A DNA stretch of 20,342 nt from the NCBI GenBank assembly GCA_963922455.1, contig CAWUIO010000114.1, positions 1-20,342 of the forward strand, given 5' to 3'. Of the stretch, positions 15,250 through 20,342 are shown piece by piece. The DNA comes from CAWUIO01 sp963922455. Lineage in GTDB: Bacteria; Bacteroidota; Bacteroidia; Cytophagales; Microscillaceae. Both the position numbers and the translations under genes were made by a program. Each line of letters begins with the position of its first letter. The stretch's first letter is position 1. The notes beneath the pieces are model-generated. The model was given only the letters and a program-made list of their open reading frames with translations. It did no database searches and was not told the DNA's origin.

Positions 15250-15696
15250 ATGCGAATTTTACAAATTCTTGGAACGTGTTGCTTCCTATGGCTGGGATTA
15301 GTATATGAGTTACAGGCCCAAACCTTCAAAAAAGAATACATCCACCCCCAAAACGGCTATACCCAGGTGGTGGCCATCACCCAAGGCAATGTAAAAACAA
15401 TTCATGTCTCCGGGCAAATAGGAGAGGGGGATAACCTAGCAAGTCAAATGCGTTCCGTCTGGGCGAATATGCGAAAAGAACTGCAGGCGGCCGGGGCCGG
15501 TTTAGGAGATCTCGTCAAGATAAATACCTATATCGTGGACTATAAACCGGCAGATTTAGCCGTATTTCGGGATATCCGGGAGGAAGTTATGGGCGATATG
15601 CCCCGTCCGGCCAGTACCTTGGTGGGGGTTACATCTTTGGCCGGGGATGGGTGGTTGGTCGAGATGGATGCCGTGGCCGTCGTGGAGATAAAGTAA
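15250..15696 (+). CDS. Secreted RidA (YjgF/UK114)-family protein
   Basis: 148 residues: a signal peptide (about 1-23, ending LVYELQAQ) followed by a complete RidA fold. VKTIHVSGQIGEG, ANMRKELQAAGAGLGDLVKI and MPRPASTLVGV are family motifs. The Arg in PRPAST is in the place of the Arg that binds the carboxylate of imine substrates in RidA enamine/imine deaminases. Classical RidA is cytosolic and removes reactive 2-aminoacrylate, so an exported copy suggests a different, periplasmic substrate. AAGAGG 15 bp before the ATG may be a ribosome site. It is a single-gene unit between a hairpin upstream and the convergent metH terminator downstream. Confidence 0.9.
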   Translation: MRILQILGTCCFLWLGLVYELQAQTFKKEYIHPQNGYTQVVAITQGNVKTIHVSGQIGEGDNLASQMRSVWANMRKELQAAGAGLGDLVKINTYIVDYKPADLAVFRDIREEVMGDMPRPASTLVGVTSLAGDGWLVEMDAVAVVEIK

Positions 15697-15700
15697 ATGT

Positions 15701-15738
15701 AAAAAAAAACACTCCCCAGAGCGAAGCTCTGGGGAGTG
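15701..15738 (-). terminator. Terminator of metH, shared with the convergent ridA-like gene
   Basis: Perfect 13-bp stem CACTCCCCAGAGC (15710-15722) with GCTCTGGGGAGTG (15726-15738), GAA on the plus strand as loop. On the minus strand it is followed by nine T (15709-15701), a textbook terminator for metH. For the plus-strand gene the hairpin is followed by only a weak T-rich tail. Confidence 0.92.
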
Positions 15739-15759
15739 GTGATCATTTTAGGCAGTCTA

Positions 15760-18700
15760 TTAGTCCCGGTCATAATTCAAACTAGGACTCAACCACTTCT
15801 CTGCCTCCTTCATAGAAATACCTTTTCTTTGAGCATAATCTTGCACCTGGTCTTTTTCAATCTTACCCAAGCCAAAATAACGTGATTCGGGGTGGGAGTA
15901 ATACCAACCCGATACAGCTGCTGCTGGGTACATCGCTAAAGACTCGGTCAAGCTAAGCCCGATTTCTTCGTCTACGTTCATCAGTTTGAACAAAGTCTGC
16001 TTCTGGGTATGGTCGGGGCAAGCCGGATATCCGGGCGCAGGACGAATCCCTTGGTACTTTTCCCGGATAAGAGACTCATTGTCTAAAGTTTCTTCGCTCG
16101 CATAGCCCCAGAACTCCTTCCGTACGCGTTGGTGTAAGCGTTCAGCAAAAGCTTCGGCAAAGCGGTCGGCTAGGGCCTTGACCATAATGGAGTTATAGTC
16201 GTCTTGGTCGGCCTCGTATGCCTTGGCCAATTTTTCTGCGCCAAAAATCCCTACGGCAAAACCTCCGATATAATCTTGAATCCCGGTTTCGGCGGGAGCG
16301 ATAAAGTCGGCCAAAGAGAAATTAGGAAGGTTTTTGGCTTTTTCTGTTTGCTGACGAAGGTTAAACAAGGTATCTCGAAGTTCATTTCGGTTTTCTTCGT
16401 ACTCTTCCAAATGCGAAGTACCGTTGCCGTTTACCCCAGCCAGGGCAGCCACTTTTTGGTGTTGATAAATGGCGATATCGTCGGCATTTACGGTATTGGC
16501 CGGGTAAAAACCGAGTACCGCCCGGGCTTCCAAAAGATTTTCATCAATCAATTTATGGAGCATGGCCTGGGCGTCGGCATATAGCTTTGTAGCTTCTTCT
16601 CCTACTACCTCATCCTCGAGTATTCTTGGAAATTTTCCGTGTAGTTCCCAAGCCTGGAAAAAAGGAGTCCAGTCGATGTATTGACTGAGTTCTTCCAAAG
16701 AATACTCGGTAAAGACTTGATGGCCCAAGAAAGTAGGCTTTTTCACCTGGGTCTGTGACCAGTCAATAGCCATGGCATTCTTACGGGCAGCCGCCAAGTC
16801 AAGGAATTTTTTACCCTTTTTACGGTTGGCGTGGCCTTCCCGCATTCTTTGATATTCCTCCTGTACCTCTTGCACGTAGCCATCTTTTACTTCGGCATTG
16901 AGCAAATTACTCACGACGGGCACACTACGAGAAGCATCCAATACGTGAATTACCGGGTGATTATACTTAGGAGAGATCTTCACTGCGGTATGAATCCGAG
17001 ACGTGGTAGCCCCACCGATGAGTAGGGGGATGTTCATATCCAAGCGTTGCATTTCGGAGGCAACGTGTACCATTTCATCCAGGCTAGGGGTAATCAAACC
17101 GCTCAATCCAATCACATCCACTTGGTGTTTTTGGGCTTCTTCCAAGATCTTTTCGGCAGGTACCATAACACCGATATCAATCACCTCGTAGTTGTTACAA
17201 GCGAGTACCACGCCTACTATATTTTTTCCGATATCGTGCACATCGCCTTTTACCGTGGCCATAAGCACTTTCCCGCCCCCTTGAGTATCCACCTCGCCCC
17301 GGAGCAAAGCTGCTTCTTTTTCGGCTTCCATATACGGCATCAAATACGCGACGGCTTTTTTCATAACCCGGGCACTCTTTACTACTTGGGGCAAGAACAT
17401 TTTTCCTTCTCCAAAGAGGTCCCCTACGACATTCATCCCGTCCATCAAGGGGCCTTCAATTACTTGGAGAGGCCGGTCAAATTGTTGACGGGCTTCTTCG
17501 GTATCTTCATCAATAAAGTCAGTAATCCCTCGGAGTAAGGCATGCTTGAGTCTTTCTTCCACTTTGGTTTCTCGCCAGGAAAGGTCTACTTCTTTTTTCT
17601 TTCCGCTGCCTTTTACGGTTTCGGCAAAGTCCACCAAGCGTTCGGTGGCATCGTCTCGGCGGTTGAGGAGCACATCTTCTATCAATTCCAACATGTCCTT
17701 GGGGATGTCATCGTATACCTCAATCATACCGGCATTGACGATACCCATATCCAAGCCGGCTTTGATGGCGTGATACAAGAAGGCCGAGTGCATAGCCTCC
17801 CGAATTACATTGTTTCCGCGGAATGAAAAGGAGATATTACTCACCCCCCCACTTACTTTGGCGTGGGGTAAGTTTTCTTTTATCCAGCGGGTGGCTTCAA
17901 TAAAGTCTACAGCGTAATTATTATGTTCCTCAATACCCGTGGCTACGGTCAAAATATTAGGGTCAAAAATAATGTCTTCGGGAGGGAAGTTAACTTTATA
18001 TACCAAGATACGGTAGGCCCGCTCACATATTTCAATTCTGCGCTCGTAGGAATCAGCTTGGCCCGTTTCGTCAAAAGCCATCACAATGACCGCTGCTCCG
18101 TAGCGTCTGACTAATTGCGCGTGTTCTATAAATTTTTCCTCCCCTTCTTTGAGGGAGATAGAGTTTACAACCGATTTCCCTTGTACGCATTTCAAACCTG
18201 CCTCAATGACCGACCATTTGGAAGAGTCAATCATAATGGGCAAGCGGGCAATATCGGGCTCGGCCGCGATGAGGTTGAGGAAGGTAGTCATGGCCTGTTC
18301 CGAATCAATCATCCCTTCATCCATATTGACATCGATGATCTGGGCTCCTCCTTCTACCTGATGACGGGCTACCGATAAAGCCTCTTCGTAATTATCTTCT
18401 TTGATAAGTCGCTTAAACTTGGCCGAACCGGTAATATTGGTTCGTTCCCCAATATTAATAAAATTGATTTGGGGACTGGCCACCAGGGGCTCCATCCCAC
18501 TGTAATTGGAGAATTGCTCTAAACCTGGAAATTTACGAGGGGAATATTCAGAGGCAATTTTAGCAATTTCCCCAATATGATCGGGAGTGGTTCCACAACA
18601 GCCTCCCACAATATTGAGAAAGCCTTCTTCCAAAAACTCCCGGATAATTACCCCCATTTCTTCAGGACTTTGGTCATACTCCCCAAATTCATTGGGGAGT

Positions 18701-19509
18701 CCGGCATTGGGGTGGGCCGAAACGTGGAAAGAAGAATTCTTAGCCAAACTTTGTACATACGGACGCATCAAATCGGCTCCCAAAGCACAGTTAATTCCTA
18801 CACTCAAGAGCGGCATATGCGAAACCGAAATTAAAAAGGCCTCAATGGTTTGCCCCGAAAGCGTACGCCCGGCAGCATCGGTAATGGTACCAGATACCAT
18901 GATAGGTAGGGTTTTACCCGAATCCACATAGTATTTATCAATGGCAAACAAGGCCGCTTTGGCATTGAGGGTATCAAAAATAGTCTCCACCAATAAAATA
19001 TCTGAGCCACCCTCCACGAGGGCTTTGGTTTGCTCATAGTAAGCATCTACCAACTCATCAAAACTTACCGCCCGAAAACCCGGGTTATTTACATCGGGAG
19101 AAATAGAAGCGGTTCGGTTGGTCGGCCCCATAGAGCCTGCCACAAATCGGGGTTTTTGTGGGTTTTTCTGGGTAAACTCATCGGCAACTTCTTTGGCAAT
19201 GCGGGCCGACTCATAATTCAATTCGTAAACCAATGATTCCATGGCATAGTCGGCCATGGCAATGCTCGTTCCACTAAACGTGTTGGTCTCAATAATATCT
19301 GCTCCGGCTTCTAAAAACTTCGCGTGAATTTCTTTAATCACTTGAGGTTGGGTAAGGCTCAAAAGGTCATTATTTCCTTTTAAAGATTGAGGATAGTCTT
19401 TAAAACGTTCTCCTCGATATTCTTCTTCACCAAATTCATATCGTTGGATCATCGTCCCCATAGCGCCGTCTAGAACTAAAATGCGGTCTTGAAGATATTT
19501 CTCGATCAT
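15760..19509 (-). CDS. metH: Cobalamin-dependent methionine synthase (full length)
   Basis: 1249 residues, close to E. coli MetH (1227). It methylates homocysteine with methyl-tetrahydrofolate through cobalamin in the cytoplasm. The homocysteine domain (about 1-330) opens with LVLDGAMGTMIQRYEF and has the three zinc ligands C241 (GINCALG), C304 and C305 (GGCCGTT). The folate domain (about 345-620) starts with INIGERTNITGSAKF. The cobalamin domain (about 640-890) has DVHDIG with H758, the lower axial cobalt ligand. The reactivation domain (about 900-1249) includes GFYPANTVNADDIAIY and GIRPAPGYPACPDHT for S-adenosylmethionine binding. All domains are in one protein, unlike split versions in some relatives. 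A SAM-I-class riboswitch and a leader of about 130 bases precede it. Confidence 0.98.
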   Translation of the reverse strand: MIEKYLQDRILVLDGAMGTMIQRYEFGEEEYRGERFKDYPQSLKGNNDLLSLTQPQVIKEIHAKFLEAGADIIETNTFSGTSIAMADYAMESLVYELNYESARIAKEVADEFTQKNPQKPRFVAGSMGPTNRTASISPDVNNPGFRAVSFDELVDAYYEQTKALVEGGSDILLVETIFDTLNAKAALFAIDKYYVDSGKTLPIMVSGTITDAAGRTLSGQTIEAFLISVSHMPLLSVGINCALGADLMRPYVQSLAKNSSFHVSAHPNAGLPNEFGEYDQSPEEMGVIIREFLEEGFLNIVGGCCGTTPDHIGEIAKIASEYSPRKFPGLEQFSNYSGMEPLVASPQINFINIGERTNITGSAKFKRLIKEDNYEEALSVARHQVEGGAQIIDVNMDEGMIDSEQAMTTFLNLIAAEPDIARLPIMIDSSKWSVIEAGLKCVQGKSVVNSISLKEGEEKFIEHAQLVRRYGAAVIVMAFDETGQADSYERRIEICERAYRILVYKVNFPPEDIIFDPNILTVATGIEEHNNYAVDFIEATRWIKENLPHAKVSGGVSNISFSFRGNNVIREAMHSAFLYHAIKAGLDMGIVNAGMIEVYDDIPKDMLELIEDVLLNRRDDATERLVDFAETVKGSGKKKEVDLSWRETKVEERLKHALLRGITDFIDEDTEEARQQFDRPLQVIEGPLMDGMNVVGDLFGEGKMFLPQVVKSARVMKKAVAYLMPYMEAEKEAALLRGEVDTQGGGKVLMATVKGDVHDIGKNIVGVVLACNNYEVIDIGVMVPAEKILEEAQKHQVDVIGLSGLITPSLDEMVHVASEMQRLDMNIPLLIGGATTSRIHTAVKISPKYNHPVIHVLDASRSVPVVSNLLNAEVKDGYVQEVQEEYQRMREGHANRKKGKKFLDLAAARKNAMAIDWSQTQVKKPTFLGHQVFTEYSLEELSQYIDWTPFFQAWELHGKFPRILEDEVVGEEATKLYADAQAMLHKLIDENLLEARAVLGFYPANTVNADDIAIYQHQKVAALAGVNGNGTSHLEEYEENRNELRDTLFNLRQQTEKAKNLPNFSLADFIAPAETGIQDYIGGFAVGIFGAEKLAKAYEADQDDYNSIMVKALADRFAEAFAERLHQRVRKEFWGYASEETLDNESLIREKYQGIRPAPGYPACPDHTQKQTLFKLMNVDEEIGLSLTESLAMYPAAAVSGWYYSHPESRYFGLGKIEKDQVQDYAQRKGISMKEAEKWLSPSLNYDRD

Positions 19510-19559
19510 ATTGTGGTTTTTTTTGGAAAAGCTGCTCGCGGGCGCCCCTCCGTCTATTC

Positions 19560-19598
19560 AAAAATATGGTAGTGACCATCCGGTGACCCGATGGCACT
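19560..19598 (-). promoter_or_regulatory. Alternative hairpins in the metH leader (possible expression platform)
   Basis: Read on the minus strand, AGTGCCATC (19598-19590) can pair with GATGG-T-CACT (19580-19571) with one bulge. Alternatively ATGGT (19579-19575) pairs with ACCAT (19570-19566), directly followed by A and five T, a terminator-like form. The two stems share bases, so only one can form. This is inferred as part of the SAM switch. Confidence 0.35.
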
Positions 19599-19617
19599 TA
19601 TACTAAAATCTTAGGTA

Positions 19618-19646
19618 AAATTCAATCTGATTATTTAATTGAATTT
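19618..19646 (-). promoter_or_regulatory. Hairpin competing with riboswitch helix P1
   Basis: Perfect 9-bp inverted repeat AAATTCAAT/ATTGAATTT (minus strand 19646-19638 and 19626-19618). Its first arm overlaps the 3' strand of the riboswitch P1 helix (19649-19642) by five bases, so closing P1 would weaken it. That is the expected logic of a switch, but which state is on cannot be read from sequence. Confidence 0.45.
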
Positions 19647-19747
19647 ATAGTTCCTAAAAAAATTTAGGTGGGACTTAGCACCTTACTCGGGGGAGCAGGT
19701 TGCCAGTGCTTCGAAGAGCCCATTCTCTCAGCACTTCTGTATAAATC
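19642..19747 (-). promoter_or_regulatory. SAM-I-class (S-box) riboswitch aptamer upstream of metH
   Basis: On the minus strand: P1 is GATTTATA (19747-19740) with TATAAATT (19649-19642). P2 is AGTGCT (19735-19730) with AGCACT (19710-19705), enclosing GAGAGAATGGGCTCTTCGA. The conserved GGCAACC lies at 19704-19698. A short P3 (CCTGCTC with GAGTAAGG) is followed by the conserved GGTGCTAAGTCC (19682-19671). A P4 hairpin CCTAAA with TTTAGG follows. Order and sequence match the SAM-I/S-box family, with a divergent P2 region. It should lower metH expression when S-adenosylmethionine is plentiful. Confidence 0.85.
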
Positions 19748-19933
19748 CGAATTCTAACGGACGTGTCACTAATTGACTGAATGCAAAACAAAACTATTTA
19801 AGGCATAATTCCAAACCTCTGGTAATTACCTGACCAATAGCGATGTAAGGTTTGGTTGCTCTCTTTATTTAATCTTAGATAACCTATGCTGAATGCAATT
19901 GTTTGACGTATTACTGAAATAATCCGAAAACTA
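19748..19933. other. Intergenic region between the riboswitch and repeat copy D
   Basis: AT-rich, no gene seen. It should contain the metH promoter, since the riboswitch is transcribed leftward from here. No clear promoter boxes were found. Confidence 0.4.
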
Positions 19934-20289
19934 GGGTCTGCCCCCGGCGATGAAGCTTTGTACGTAATAGCCTATTTTGTTGCGCCGGGGTCGGGCTTTC
20001 GCTACTCGCTGGCCGACGCACATACCCGCAGCGAGCTCAAACAGGCCGCTCTATCCCTCAGCCTTTTATGGAGCCGAGGGCCACAAACCGGGATGCGTGA
20101 CCAGATGCCGTAATGGGTTGATTCTTTTTTGTAAGAAATCCTAATGCTCAGTCCAATTAGCTTAGGGATACCCACCCGAAGGGCGGAGACCGCTGTGGGT
20201 AGTGCGGGCGGGAGGCTCCGGCTTGTCTGGGTAGCCCGCCCGGCGGCACTTAGTAAGCTAAAGGCAAAAAGGGTCAACGCCGGGAAGCC
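19934..20289 (-). repeat. Composite structured repeat, copy D (modules 2 and 1)
   Basis: The element is about 356 bp in reverse orientation, with the same order and spacing as copy C. On the minus strand, GGCTTCCCGGCGT (20289-20277) is followed by module 2 (20249-20160), a 96-base spacer (20159-20064) that shares short blocks with copy C such as TTACAAAAAAGAAT, and module 1 (20063-19934). Module 1 keeps the 5' box GGCTGAGGGATAGAGCGGCC and the box CAGCGAGTAGCGAAAGCCCG, but its middle differs from copies A-C. The 3' hairpin is CCCCGGCG/CGCCGGGG (19990-19983 and 19949-19942), a perfect 8 bp with a 33-base loop. An open frame of 99 codons crosses the element but is not conserved. It points toward metH. 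Confidence 0.88.
20160..20249 (-). repeat. Module 2 of repeat copy D
   Basis: 90-bp partner of 13415-13503, with most bases identical. The clearest difference is a short variable patch after GGAGCC and a net one-base length change, which shifts the reading frame relative to copy C. The CCCAC/GTGGG pairing and the inner GCGG/CCGC hairpin are intact. Confidence 0.85.
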
Positions 20290-20342
20290 TAGGCCGTGCA
20301 AAAAATTAAAAAAATGGTCTCCAATTTTGATGCTATTTTTTT

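Noticed and set aside
16204..19236. Several plus-strand open frames of 60-160 codons opposite metH
   Set aside because: They are antisense shadows of a clearly conserved gene with strong codon structure.
19510..19747. Cobalamin riboswitch upstream of metH
   Set aside because: The conserved B12-box sequence was not found, and the conserved segments match the SAM-I class instead.
20002..20301. Open frame of 99 codons on the minus strand as a gene
   Set aside because: It lies in repeat copy D, with the same frame inconsistency, and has no recognisable domain.

Overview
The window looks like a chromosomal segment of a Bacteroidota bacterium, probably of the Saprospiria or Cytophagia type. The evidence is a sigma / FecR (with DUF4974-like C-terminus) / STN-type TonB receptor cassette, a GMC dehydrogenase with a gluconate-dehydrogenase subunit 3 partner and a twin-arginine hydroxypyruvate-isomerase-like protein, an OmpL-like porin, a SpoIIAA-like orphan, and starts that mostly lack Shine-Dalgarno sites. 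Genus-level placement is not possible from the sequence alone. I see no transposase, integrase, phage gene, CRISPR array, rRNA or tRNA.

Layout, left to right. (1) 39-166: a GC-rich structured repeat. (2) 496-2956: a two-gene overlapping operon of a helical-plus-vWA protein (Ro60/TROVE-like layout) and an ARPP-1-like protein, closed by a strong terminator. (3) 3143-3544: a stand-alone response-regulator receiver protein. (4) 3797-7097: a GMC oxidoreductase with a predicted 3Fe-4S site, its Tat-dependent small subunit, a terminator-like hairpin, and an exported TIM-barrel isomerase-like protein. (5) 7100-8227 (minus): an OmpL/BBP2-type porin, with a repeat copy upstream. (6) 8632-9114: a SpoIIAA/STAS-like protein. 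(7) 13210-9086 (minus): ECF sigma factor, FecR anti-sigma factor and TonB-dependent receptor, a cell-surface signalling cassette. (8) 13740-15097: a Crp/Fnr regulator, preceded by a long repeat copy, and a peroxiredoxin-like protein. (9) 15250-15696: a secreted RidA-family protein. (10) 19509-15760 (minus): full-length cobalamin-dependent methionine synthase MetH, preceded by a SAM-I-class riboswitch and, further upstream, another long repeat copy.

The most unusual signal is the repeat family. Four copies of a roughly 128-bp GC-rich element lie at 39-166, 8304-8430, 13592-13720 and 19934-20063. Two of them are preceded at the same spacing by a second conserved module of about 90 bp, giving composite elements of about 350 bp. 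The stem near the 3' end of the element is kept as a perfect inverted repeat in all four copies although its bases differ, and the loop is unconserved. That points to selection on structure. All four copies are intergenic and point the same way as the gene downstream. The two long open frames that run through the composite copies are not a conserved protein, because a one-base indel shifts the frame between them.

Functionally the window mixes core metabolism (MetH under a SAM riboswitch), envelope sugar or alcohol oxidation (GMC plus small subunit plus isomerase-like protein), outer-membrane transport and signalling, redox defence, and a possible RNA- or ADP-ribose-related stress operon (vWA plus ARPP-1).
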